NCBI GenBank assembly: GCA_947456995.1 | Contig: CANGVB010000046.1 | Coordinates: 1 to 11,918, forward strand | Origin: Bryobacteraceae bacterium | Lineage (GTDB): Bacteria; Acidobacteriota; Terriglobia; Bryobacterales; Bryobacteraceae | DNA: 11,918 nucleotides | Direction of reading: 5' to 3' | The notes under the pieces: model-generated | Database searches by the model: none | What the model was told of the DNA's origin: nothing | What the model saw: only the letters and a program-made list of their open reading frames with translations | Shown: positions 1 through 7,544 of the stretch, in pieces | Position numbering within the stretch: position 1 is the stretch's first letter | Layout of the letters: the number at the start of each line of letters is the position of its first letter | Translations under genes and position numbers: made by a program

Positions 1-467
1 CCACCATCGGCTTCGCCGGCCGTGGCGAGATGATCGCCAACATCCACTCCTACTGCCAGCTCGATCCAAACGTCGTCGACAAGTGGGGCATCCCGGTTCT
101 CCGCTTCCACTTCAAGTGGACCGACTACGAATGGAAGCAGGCCCGCCACATGGAGAAGACCTTCACCGAGATCATCACCGCAATGGGCGGCCGCGTCTCA
201 GGTCTGAGCGCCGCACAGCGCGAAGCAAACGGCATCTCGGTGCCCGGCACCATCATCCACGAAGTGGGTGGTGCTCGCATGGGTACCTCGATGAAGAACT
301 CTGTGCTCAACGGCTACTGCCAGGCACACGAGATGAGAAATCTCTTTGTCATGGATGGAGGCAGCTTCGTTTCCAATCCAGACAAGAACCCGACACTGAC
401 AATCAATGCGCTTGCCTGGCGCGCTTGTGACTACCTGGCAGAGGAGATGAAAAAAGGAAATGTCTAA
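1..467 (+). CDS. GMC-family oxidoreductase, C-terminal part (5' end outside window)
   Basis: This is the last 154 codons of a glucose-methanol-choline flavoprotein; the reading frame is open from base 3 and the FAD-binding N-terminal half lies upstream. The visible part matches the GMC C-terminal domain. It has HEVGGARMG with the probable catalytic His at 258-260, then NLFVMDGG, then KNPTLTINALAWRA with the second active-site position an Asn at 387-389. A His-Asn pair is usual in pyranose-oxidase-like and sugar-dehydrogenase GMC enzymes. The family oxidises alcohol or sugar hydroxyls using FAD. The next gene overlaps it by 8 bases and encodes a subunit-3-like partner, so together they resemble gluconate 2-dehydrogenase or glycoside 3-dehydrogenase complexes. 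The substrate cannot be read from this fragment. Family assignment is firm; the complex is inferred. Confidence 0.93.
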   Translation, partial: TIGFAGRGEMIANIHSYCQLDPNVVDKWGIPVLRFHFKWTDYEWKQARHMEKTFTEIITAMGGRVSGLSAAQREANGISVPGTIIHEVGGARMGTSMKNSVLNGYCQAHEMRNLFVMDGGSFVSNPDKNPTLTINALAWRACDYLAEEMKKGNV

Positions 468-1161
468 TCTCGTAGCCCTCGAATCGATAGATCGTCGCGC
501 TGTCCTGCGCGGCATCGCCTTGGCCATCACCGCCTCAGGCACCCTGGACCTCGAAGCCGCCCAGCACGTCCACACCGAAACCACCGCTGAGAAGGCCAAA
601 ACCGGCACCTACAAGCTGAAAGAATTCACTGCTGCCGAGTTCAAAACTCTCGAGCGGCTGGCTGAGTTGATCGTGCCTGCAGACAAGGTTTCGGGCAGCG
701 CCAAAGATGCCGGCGCTCCCGAGTTCATCGACACGCTGTCTAGCCAGAACGATACGCTCGCTGATCTCTTCCACGGCGGCCTCGCCTGGATGGACGCCGA
801 AATGCGCAAGCGCTACAACACAGGCTTCGTCGCTGCTAAACCCGAGCAACAAACCGCGATGCTCGACCTTCTGGTCGAGGCAGGCCGCATGGAAGCCGAA
901 CGCCGCAGCGAAGAGCTGGTTTACCAGAAAGCTGCCGTCTACAAAGAGTTCAGCAACTACACCGTCAAGCGCGAGCATGAGCTCGCCGTCGGTGCCCGCT
1001 TCTTCGACTGGGTCCGCAAGATGACCGTCGACGCCTTCTACACCAGCCCGATCGGCATCAAAGATCTCGGCTATCTCGGCAACAAGGCACTCTCAAAGTA
1101 CGAAGTGCCCAAGGAAGCGCTCGAATACGCAATCAAGCGCAGCCCCTTCGCCAACGGCTAG
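460..1161 (+). CDS. Gluconate 2-dehydrogenase subunit 3 family protein with Tat signal
   Basis: The gene encodes 233 residues. The N-terminus has a twin-arginine motif, DRRAVLRG (residues 12-19), followed by a hydrophobic stretch, so Tat export is likely. The body, from about residue 54, matches the small-subunit family: TAAEFKTLERLAELIVPAD, then GAPEFID, and a C-terminal part with GIKDLGYLGN. In this family the small subunit carries the Tat signal and takes the folded FAD subunit across the membrane; its own catalytic role is unknown. The start overlaps the GMC stop by 8 bases and has AAGG almost touching the ATG, with GAGGAG further upstream. This start is preferred because it includes the whole Tat motif. 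No third, cytochrome c subunit is visible next to it. Family confidence is high; the hitchhiker role is inferred from relatives. Confidence 0.9.
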   Translation: MSNLVALESIDRRAVLRGIALAITASGTLDLEAAQHVHTETTAEKAKTGTYKLKEFTAAEFKTLERLAELIVPADKVSGSAKDAGAPEFIDTLSSQNDTLADLFHGGLAWMDAEMRKRYNTGFVAAKPEQQTAMLDLLVEAGRMEAERRSEELVYQKAAVYKEFSNYTVKREHELAVGARFFDWVRKMTVDAFYTSPIGIKDLGYLGNKALSKYEVPKEALEYAIKRSPFANG

Positions 1162-2327
1162 TCCTGAATCGCGCCATACGCCATATTGACGAAAGCATTG
1201 CGCTCCTCAGACCCACCCTCGCGGTGGATCATGAAGATGCCGATAATGTCCCGCTTCGGGTCGATAAAGCAATAAGTGCCATAGCGGCCGCCGTGTCCAT
1301 AAGTGCCTTCAGACAGCGGCGCAGCAGCGGAATCTCTGGCCACAGCCCAGGCAAGGCCGTAACCCATCCCGGGTCCGTTGGTCGATAGCATCCCCGTATG
1401 CACCTTGGTCATCGTCTCGATCGAATGTCGCGACAGAATGCGCTGCCCGTTGAGCTGCCCTCCATTAAGAAGCATCTGATAGAGCAGAAACAGATCGCTG
1501 GCCGTCGAATAGAGGCCGCCTTCGGGCAGTGGATACTTTGCCCCATCGCGAAACTTCATCGCACCCTCGCCCAGCGGGTCTGAGGTGTACTTCAGCGGCT
1601 TGCCATCCTTGAGGATGTAAGCCGTGGGCATCCGATTCCACTTCTCTTTGGGCGGATAGATGTAGGTGTCTTTCATGCCCAGTGGCGTGAAGATCCGGGC
1701 TTCGAGAAACTTCTCAAACGGCATCCCGCCGAGTACTTCAACGATGCGGGCCAGCGTCGCAATGCCTGCGTTACTGTACTGCCACTTCGTGCCCGGCTCG
1801 AATTGTATCGGTGTCTGTGAGTAGATCAACACCACTTCAGCCAGTGTCTTGTGGAGTGCTCCATGAAGCTCACCAATCCCGGCTGGAGGGTTCAACACCA
1901 TACCCGAGGTGTGGGTCATCAGATCGCGAATCGTGATCAGTCGCGAGGGCTTCTTCAGGGTGTTGCCCTCCAGCAGCATGAGCCCGCGAAACTCCGGCAG
2001 ATGCTTCTCAACCGGGTCAAGAATGGACAGTTTCCCTTCCTCAGCCAGCATCATCGCAGCCATCGCCACAACAGGCTTGGTCATCGAATGCAGTTGAAAA
2101 ATAGCATCAGTACGCAGCGCCTGCTTGGATTCGATATCCGTATAGCCTGCGGCATCAAGGGCGGCAATCTTCCCGTGGCGAGCCACCAACGTCACCGTTC
2201 CGGCCATCGTACCGGCATCAACAAAGCTCTTCATCCGCACCGGGATCTTGGCCAACCGGGCCGGATCAAGACCCGTCTGGGCCAACAGCGCGAATCCACT
2301 ACAAAGGAGAATCAGCAATCGAAACAT
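1158..2327 (-). CDS. Secreted serine hydrolase, beta-lactamase/class C-like fold
   Basis: This 389-residue protein has a hydrophobic N-terminus (about residues 1-16, ending near LLAQ) that looks like a Sec signal peptide. All three signatures of the class C beta-lactamase/penicillin-recognising superfamily are present: S81-M-T-K84 (nucleophile and general base), Y184-S-N186, and H345-G-G347 in place of the KTG triad. Length and HGG form are typical of the broad EstB-like serine hydrolase group, which includes esterases, D-aminopeptidases and beta-lactamase-like enzymes, so a specific substrate cannot be given. The gene is convergent with the subunit-3 gene and divergent from the DUF1549 gene, 68 bases away. 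No strong ribosome binding site is visible; GCAGGG lies directly before the ATG. It probably acts in the periplasm. Antibiotic resistance should not be assumed. Confidence 0.9.
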   Translation of the reverse strand: MFRLLILLCSGFALLAQTGLDPARLAKIPVRMKSFVDAGTMAGTVTLVARHGKIAALDAAGYTDIESKQALRTDAIFQLHSMTKPVVAMAAMMLAEEGKLSILDPVEKHLPEFRGLMLLEGNTLKKPSRLITIRDLMTHTSGMVLNPPAGIGELHGALHKTLAEVVLIYSQTPIQFEPGTKWQYSNAGIATLARIVEVLGGMPFEKFLEARIFTPLGMKDTYIYPPKEKWNRMPTAYILKDGKPLKYTSDPLGEGAMKFRDGAKYPLPEGGLYSTASDLFLLYQMLLNGGQLNGQRILSRHSIETMTKVHTGMLSTNGPGMGYGLAWAVARDSAAAPLSEGTYGHGGRYGTYCFIDPKRDIIGIFMIHREGGSEERNAFVNMAYGAIQD

Positions 2328-2374
2328 CCCTGCATTCTATCGGCAACCCGCCCTTTCTCGAAAATGAAGATTGT

Positions 2375-2380
2375 TATAGA
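2375..2380 (+). promoter_or_regulatory. Candidate -10 box for the DUF1549-DUF1501-PPC operon
   Basis: TATAGA sits in the 68-base divergent gap and ends 15 bases before the ATG at 2396. No convincing -35 hexamer is present at 16-18 bases. If it is used, transcription would start around 2387 and leave a leader of only about nine bases with no Shine-Dalgarno sequence. The call rests on hexamer similarity alone, supported slightly by the same arrangement at 11255-11277. Confidence 0.3.
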
Positions 2381-2395
2381 CTCACTACATCGCAA

Positions 2396-4582
2396 ATGAA
2401 ACCGGGGATCACAGCGTTACTTTTTGCTTCCGCCTTACAGGCTGCAACGCTCCCTGTCGACATCAGTTTTGAGCGCGATGTGATCTCAATCCTCACCACC
2501 AAAGGCTGCAACGGCTCGGGCTGTCATGGCTCCCCCGCCGGCCAGAGTGGCTTCAAGCTTTCTCTCTTTGGCTCAGACCCCGCCGCAGACCACGAGATGA
2601 TCGTCAACGCCCACAAGGGTCGTCGCGTTGATCTCAAGACTCCCGCAAACTCGCTCCTCTTGCGCAAGCCCGCCTTTGCCATCCCACATGGTGGAGGCAA
2701 TCTGATGAGCTCGCAATCAGACGAGTATCAGACCATCCTCCAGTGGCTCCAGCAGGGTGCCAAACGCAATGCCGGCGGGCCCCGCATTCTGTCGATCTCG
2801 ATCTCGCCCCGCGAAGCGATCCTCACCCAACCCGCTGCCACCGCACAACTCACCGTCACCGGCCACCTCTCCGACGGCACCACCCGCGACATGACACGCT
2901 CTGTGCGCTATTCCGTCATTGATGAGGCTGTCGTCAAAGTGAGTCAAAGCGGCACAAGCACTGCTACCGGAAGAGGCCTCACAGTAGTGATGGCCCGCGG
3001 GGTCGGTAAAACTGCAACCGCGCAGTTCATCGTGCTCGACAGAGCGGCCAACATGCGAGCGGCGATGCCAGCTCCATCCAACTTCATCGATCGCGAAGTC
3101 TATGCGAAGCTCGCAGAAGTCCAGTTGGAGCCCTACCCTCAAACCACAGACAGCGCCTTCCTGCGCCGTGTCTATCTCGACACGATCGGCATCCTGCCCA
3201 CGCCAGCCGAGGCGCAAGCCTTCGTGGCCGATACAAGCGCAGACAAGCGCACGCGCCTGATCGACCAGCTTCTCGATCGTCCCGAATACACCACTCACTG
3301 GCTGGTTAAGTTCGAAGACTGGTTCCGCAACTCGCAATACTATTCCCAGGGCCGCACCAACGGCAGCTTCAAGCGCTGGCTCTCAGACGCCATCCGCACC
3401 GACAAACCATACAACCAGAGCGTGCGCGAAATGCTCACTGCCACCGGCGACACCACCGTCCACCCTGCCGGCAACTTCTGGCACCCGGCAATGGACTTCA
3501 TGCTCAAGACCTTTGAGGTAAGCAAGGCCACTCCCACCGTAAGCCGCCTCTTTCTCGGGCAACGCATCGAATGCACAGAGTGCCACAACCACCCGCTTGA
3601 AAACCTCACCCAGGATGATTTCTACGGCATGGCCGCCTTTCTCGGCCGAATGAAGGTCAAGCACGGTTATGCTCAGTACCGCCGCATCTGGTACAACTCG
3701 CGTGACGGCGAGGTGCTTCATCCGGTCACCAAAGCCCCCGTTACTCCGAAGTTTCTCGATGGCACTGTCCCGGTAATTGCCGAAGGTCAAGACCGCCGCG
3801 AAGTGTTGGCCAACTGGATCCTCGATAAGCAAAAGCTGCAGTTCGCAAGAGCTACAGTGAACAAGATCTGGGCCGAGTATTTCACTGCCGGAATCGTCGA
3901 TCCGCCAGACGACTTCCGCTCCACCAACATGGCCTCTCACCCCGCCCTGCTTGATCAACTCGCCCAGGCATTCATCGATGGCGGCTATCGTTTCCGGCCC
4001 ATCCATCGCCTCATCCTCAACTCGCATACCTATCAGGTGGCTTCGCGCGCACCTAGGCACAGCAACGGCGCAGACCCGCTCGAGAAAACCCTCCTCGCCC
4101 GTTATGAGCCAAGGAAGCTCAGCGCCGAAGTGCTGCTCGATTCCATCGGCCAACTCACCGGCGTCGCGCAGACCTTCAACAACTACCCTGCCGGCACTTC
4201 AGCCAAAGACCTTGTCGCCAACATCGGTGCCACCTACTTTCTCACCACTTTCGGCCACCCGCGCCGCGACATCATGGAGCCACGCAGCCAGGCCCCGTCA
4301 CTGGCCCAAGCCCTGCACCTCATGAATGCGGAGTCGATGCGCGAGAAGATCGAATCCCCGAAGAACATCCTCTCAGACCTCCTTGAGAAGACAATCGAGG
4401 ATCGGTCAATCGTCGAGGCACTCTACCTTCGTGCCTATGCAAGAAAGTTAGAAGACCGCGAGTGGCAGAGCGTAGAGCAATTCCTCACTGCTGAAAAAGA
4501 GGCCGGGCGCACCCGCCGCCGCGCCTTTGAAAACGTCCTCTGGGCACTCATGAACTCCAAGGAGTTTCAACTCAACCAATGA
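2396..4582 (+). CDS. Planctomycete-type cytochrome c / Big_2 / DUF1549-DUF1553 protein
   Basis: This 728-residue exported protein starts with a short signal peptide (about 1-17, ending LQAA). An N-terminal cytochrome-like region contains C38-N-G-S-G-C43-H44, a CX4CH heme-type motif, followed by GFKLSLFGSDP. Residues about 130-214 look like a bacterial Ig-like (Big_2) domain. DUF1549 covers about 228-425 and includes FLRRVYLDTIGILPTP and a second motif, C393-T-E-C396-H397-NHP, which fits CXXCH. DUF1553 covers about 466-725 (RREVLANWILD, ATVNKIW, HRLILNSHTYQ). The family is abundant in Planctomycetota and Acidobacteriota, and its biochemical role is unknown; covalent heme binding is predicted only from the motifs. 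It is followed with an ATGA overlap by the DUF1501 gene, its usual partner. No Shine-Dalgarno sequence precedes the ATG. Confidence 0.93.
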   Translation: MKPGITALLFASALQAATLPVDISFERDVISILTTKGCNGSGCHGSPAGQSGFKLSLFGSDPAADHEMIVNAHKGRRVDLKTPANSLLLRKPAFAIPHGGGNLMSSQSDEYQTILQWLQQGAKRNAGGPRILSISISPREAILTQPAATAQLTVTGHLSDGTTRDMTRSVRYSVIDEAVVKVSQSGTSTATGRGLTVVMARGVGKTATAQFIVLDRAANMRAAMPAPSNFIDREVYAKLAEVQLEPYPQTTDSAFLRRVYLDTIGILPTPAEAQAFVADTSADKRTRLIDQLLDRPEYTTHWLVKFEDWFRNSQYYSQGRTNGSFKRWLSDAIRTDKPYNQSVREMLTATGDTTVHPAGNFWHPAMDFMLKTFEVSKATPTVSRLFLGQRIECTECHNHPLENLTQDDFYGMAAFLGRMKVKHGYAQYRRIWYNSRDGEVLHPVTKAPVTPKFLDGTVPVIAEGQDRREVLANWILDKQKLQFARATVNKIWAEYFTAGIVDPPDDFRSTNMASHPALLDQLAQAFIDGGYRFRPIHRLILNSHTYQVASRAPRHSNGADPLEKTLLARYEPRKLSAEVLLDSIGQLTGVAQTFNNYPAGTSAKDLVANIGATYFLTTFGHPRRDIMEPRSQAPSLAQALHLMNAESMREKIESPKNILSDLLEKTIEDRSIVEALYLRAYARKLEDREWQSVEQFLTAEKEAGRTRRRAFENVLWALMNSKEFQLNQ
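4559..4564 (+). promoter_or_regulatory. AAGGAG ribosome-binding-like site before the DUF1501 start
   Basis: A full AAGGAG lies inside the end of the DUF1549 gene, 14 bases before the first ATG (4579) and 17 before the second (4582). The spacing is longer than the usual 5-9 bases, so re-initiation at the overlapping ATGA may matter more than this site. Confidence 0.35.
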
Positions 4583-5805
4583 TGAATCGACGCTCGATAC
4601 TAGGCATCGGCGGCCTCACCCTGCCCCGTCTGCTTGCTGGCGCTTCCGGCCCGGCGCAGAACTGCATCATCTTCTTTCTCGAAGGCGGCCCCTGCCAGCA
4701 CGATTCCTTCGACCCCAAACCCGATCAACCCTCCGAAATCCGCGGCAGCTTCAAGACCATTCCCACAGCGATTCCCGGTGTTCACTTCAGTGAACTCCTC
4801 CCCCGCTGCGCCCAGACCATATCCAAATTCTCAGTGGTCCGCTCGGTGTATTCGAGAGAAGCAATCCACGAAAAGGCTAAGCAGTACATCTTCTCCGGCT
4901 CTCGCCCCAACAACGCATTCAAACATCCGGTCTTCGGCTCGGTCGTCGCCAAAGAGCTCGGCCCCCGCAATGGCTTGCCGCCCTTCGTCTGTATCCCACG
5001 TAAAGACATCGCCGCCGATGCTGGCTTCCTTGGCCCAGCCTATGATCCCTTCATCACCGGCGATCCTGCCGGCAAAGCCTTCAAGGTTCAGGATCTCAGT
5101 CTGCCCTCTAACCTGACTCTAGACGAGAGCATCTCCCGCAGCCGCTTGCTCGCTGCTATGGACGAAGAGATCCGCCAGACCGAGAAGAGCAAGACCGTCG
5201 AAGGAATGGATTACTTCTATCAGAAGGCCTTCGATCTGGTCTCGTCCACCGCCGCACGTAAAGCCTTCAATCTCAGCGAAGAGCCAGACAAGCTGCGTGA
5301 TGCTTATGGCCGCAACAGCGCGGGTCAGGGCGCTCTTCTCGCAAGGCGTCTGGTGGAATCAGGCGTTCGTATGGCTGCCGTCTTCCAGGGCGGTTACGAC
5401 TCCCACACCAACAACGACGAGACCAGCCGCAAGATCTTCCCCATCTTCGATCAGGCCTTTGCCGCCCTCATCACAGACCTCGAAGACCGGGGCCTTCTGG
5501 CTACAACTCTGGTTCTCGCCATCGGGGAGTTCGGCCGCACACCCGTAATCAACCACTCTGCCGGCCGTGACCATTGGCCCGGCGTCTTCTCCATTGCCGC
5601 CGCCGGCGCTGGAATCCCGGGCGGCCAGATCATCGGTTCGAGCGACGCTCAGGGTGGTGCTCCGAAAGACCGTCCCATCTCAATTGAAGACCTCGGGGCC
5701 ACCGTCTATAAGAAGCTCGGCATCGACTTCCACAAGGAATACCGCACCACCGGCCGACCTGTAAGGATCAACAGCGACGGCACTCCGATCCGCGAGTTCT
5801 TCTGA
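4579..5805 (+). CDS. DUF1501 domain protein with Tat signal
   Basis: This 408-residue protein begins MMNRRSILGIGG, a twin-arginine-type signal followed by a short hydrophobic stretch, so export of a folded, possibly metal-containing protein is likely. DUF1501 is distantly related to the alkaline phosphatase/sulfatase superfamily. Family landmarks are present in order: EGGPCQHDSFDPKP (35-48), GGYDSHTNN (271-279), GEFGRTP (316-322) and GRDHWP (329-334). Their His and Asp residues are the likely metal ligands. Position 39 is Cys where relatives commonly have Ser. The first ATG overlaps the upstream stop as ATGATGA, and a second in-frame ATG directly follows, so the exact start is ambiguous by one codon. 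The gene is co-transcribed with the DUF1549/DUF1553 gene, the standard pairing in Planctomycetota and Acidobacteriota. The substrate is unknown. Confidence 0.93.
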   Translation: MMNRRSILGIGGLTLPRLLAGASGPAQNCIIFFLEGGPCQHDSFDPKPDQPSEIRGSFKTIPTAIPGVHFSELLPRCAQTISKFSVVRSVYSREAIHEKAKQYIFSGSRPNNAFKHPVFGSVVAKELGPRNGLPPFVCIPRKDIAADAGFLGPAYDPFITGDPAGKAFKVQDLSLPSNLTLDESISRSRLLAAMDEEIRQTEKSKTVEGMDYFYQKAFDLVSSTAARKAFNLSEEPDKLRDAYGRNSAGQGALLARRLVESGVRMAAVFQGGYDSHTNNDETSRKIFPIFDQAFAALITDLEDRGLLATTLVLAIGEFGRTPVINHSAGRDHWPGVFSIAAAGAGIPGGQIIGSSDAQGGAPKDRPISIEDLGATVYKKLGIDFHKEYRTTGRPVRINSDGTPIREFF

Positions 5806-7544
5806 TGCAACTGATCGCGCTGCTCCTCACACTGGGTGCCACCCCGCACATCGATCGCATCACCCCTCTTGGTGGCCAGGCGGGCACCGTCGTTGCAGTA
5901 GAGCTTGTCGGCAAAGATCTGGCTGGCTTCACCGCTGCCCGCTTCGACACCAAAGATATCGAATGGATTGAGACCACCAGTCAGACCGCAGAGCGTGTCC
6001 TCGGCCGTGTCCGCATCTCGGCCAAAGCAGCGCTGGGGCCCCATCGGCTACAGTGCCTCTCGAAGTCTGGCCTCTCCAATGGCAGGCTCTTCAACGTAAC
6101 CGAGTTCCCGGGCGCAAATGAAGCAGAGCCCAACGACCAGCGCAATCTTGCCCAGCGCATCCCGCTCAAGCCGCAAGTCGTCTACGGTTACCTCAAGGGC
6201 GACATCGATGTCGATCATTACATCCTTAGCGCAAAGGCCGGCGAGCGCTGGCTATTCGACGCACAGTCGATCGAACGGGGAGGCTTTATGGAGTCATCTC
6301 TTCAGATCCTCGACTCCACCGGCAAAGAGCTCGCCTTCAATGAAGACCAGGACGAATACCTCGAAACCCCACGGCTCAGCTTTCGCTTTCCAAAGGATGG
6401 CGACTACATCCTCAAGGTGGATCAATACCGCGGCCCGCAGGGAGTGGCCTGTGGGGAGAATTGCGGCTATGCGCTACACATCTCGCAGTTGCCCGTAGTC
6501 AGCGCTATCTTTCCACTCGGTGCCACTCCCGGCAAACCCTACAAAGTCAGGATCGTCGGGGAAGCCCTCGAAGGTGTTCATGGTGCCTATCTACAAAGGT
6601 CGCGCGGAGCAGAACACTACCGCCTCACCTTCCCCTACTCCATCCCCGTGGATGGTTCGGATCAGGATCTCATCCAGGTACGTGCAACCAGGATTCGCGC
6701 CACCGGTGCATCAGTAGAAGCAGACTTCCTGATTCCCAAAACAGCTCGGCCGGGCCTCTGGCGTTTGTGGCTCAATACCCCTAATGGCATTGCCGAAGCG
6801 ATGTCGATCGAAATCGATCAGGATCTTCAAGCCATCGACGGAATCCTGGGGCAGACCAATAGCTACGATGTCGAACTCGTTGCCGGACGCCCTTTTCATG
6901 CCTGGACTCTCGCCGCGCAACTCGGCCTGCCCAGCATCGACACGGTGCTTGAACTTTGGAACGCCGAAGGAAAGCTCCTTGCTGAACACGACGATCTGAT
7001 GACGGGTCAGGGAACAGTCATCGGCAACCCGGACAGCAGCCTCTACTACACTCCGCTCAAAACCGAAAAGGCGAAGCTCACGGTAAGAGATCGAACAGAC
7101 CGCACGGGCCCCACTTACGCCTACCGTCTCCACATGGCAAACGAAGCACCCTCTTTTCAACTCATCACAGAGCCGGCCAGCTTCACGATCCCTGCCGGCG
7201 GCAAGGCCAACCTCGAAGCACTTCTCATCCGGCAGCCTGGCTTCGACAAAGCAGTCGATGTCTGGGTGGAAGGCCTGAATTCACCAAAGGCAAAGTTCCG
7301 CGCCGATCAGCAGTTCGGCCCATCCGGCGACGGCGATAACATCAACATCCCCAGTGTTCCGCTGCTGATCGAGATTCCTGCAAGTACACCTGCAGGCGAC
7401 TATCCGATCCGTGTCTTTGCCAAAGCAAGCGATGGCACAGGACCCACAGTTGAAGCAATTTCTACTCTCTGGATCGGCCCCAACGGCAATCGCAACGACA
7501 CACGCAGGCCTCTACCGTCGATCAGCGTCCATGTGATTCATTAA
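5805..7544 (+). CDS. Secreted TIG/PPC-domain protein, third gene of the DUF1549-DUF1501 operon
   Basis: This 579-residue protein has a short hydrophobic N-terminus (about 1-11), then beta-rich domains and no catalytic motif. Residues about 15-98 look like an IPT/TIG Ig-like domain (HIDRITPLGGQAGTVVAVEL). About 105-227 match a pre-peptidase C-terminal (PPC) domain: NEAEPNDQRNLAQ, then GDIDVDHYILSAKAGERW and a closing FPKDGDYILKVDQYRG. Residues 232-340 resemble a second TIG-like domain, 348-443 a degenerate second PPC domain (SIDTVLELWNAEGKLLAEHDD), and 448-558 a terminal Ig-like segment. PPC domains usually bind glycans or mediate export and folding. The ATG overlaps the DUF1501 stop (TGATG), so translation is probably coupled. 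It is likely a surface or periplasmic binding partner of the two upstream proteins. The 3' end overlaps the convergent Mur-like gene by 23 bases. Domain calls are by eye. Confidence 0.85.
   Translation: MQLIALLLTLGATPHIDRITPLGGQAGTVVAVELVGKDLAGFTAARFDTKDIEWIETTSQTAERVLGRVRISAKAALGPHRLQCLSKSGLSNGRLFNVTEFPGANEAEPNDQRNLAQRIPLKPQVVYGYLKGDIDVDHYILSAKAGERWLFDAQSIERGGFMESSLQILDSTGKELAFNEDQDEYLETPRLSFRFPKDGDYILKVDQYRGPQGVACGENCGYALHISQLPVVSAIFPLGATPGKPYKVRIVGEALEGVHGAYLQRSRGAEHYRLTFPYSIPVDGSDQDLIQVRATRIRATGASVEADFLIPKTARPGLWRLWLNTPNGIAEAMSIEIDQDLQAIDGILGQTNSYDVELVAGRPFHAWTLAAQLGLPSIDTVLELWNAEGKLLAEHDDLMTGQGTVIGNPDSSLYYTPLKTEKAKLTVRDRTDRTGPTYAYRLHMANEAPSFQLITEPASFTIPAGGKANLEALLIRQPGFDKAVDVWVEGLNSPKAKFRADQQFGPSGDGDNINIPSVPLLIEIPASTPAGDYPIRVFAKASDGTGPTVEAISTLWIGPNGNRNDTRRPLPSISVHVIH

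Noticed and set aside
1851..2399. 182-codon plus-strand frame antisense to the serine hydrolase
   Set aside because: The minus strand carries the SMTK and YSN motifs across this stretch; the plus-strand product is low in recognisable features.
3383..4153. 256-codon open frame antisense to the DUF1549/DUF1553 gene
   Set aside because: It is fully covered by recognised family sequence on the plus strand; long antisense frames are common in GC-rich coding DNA.
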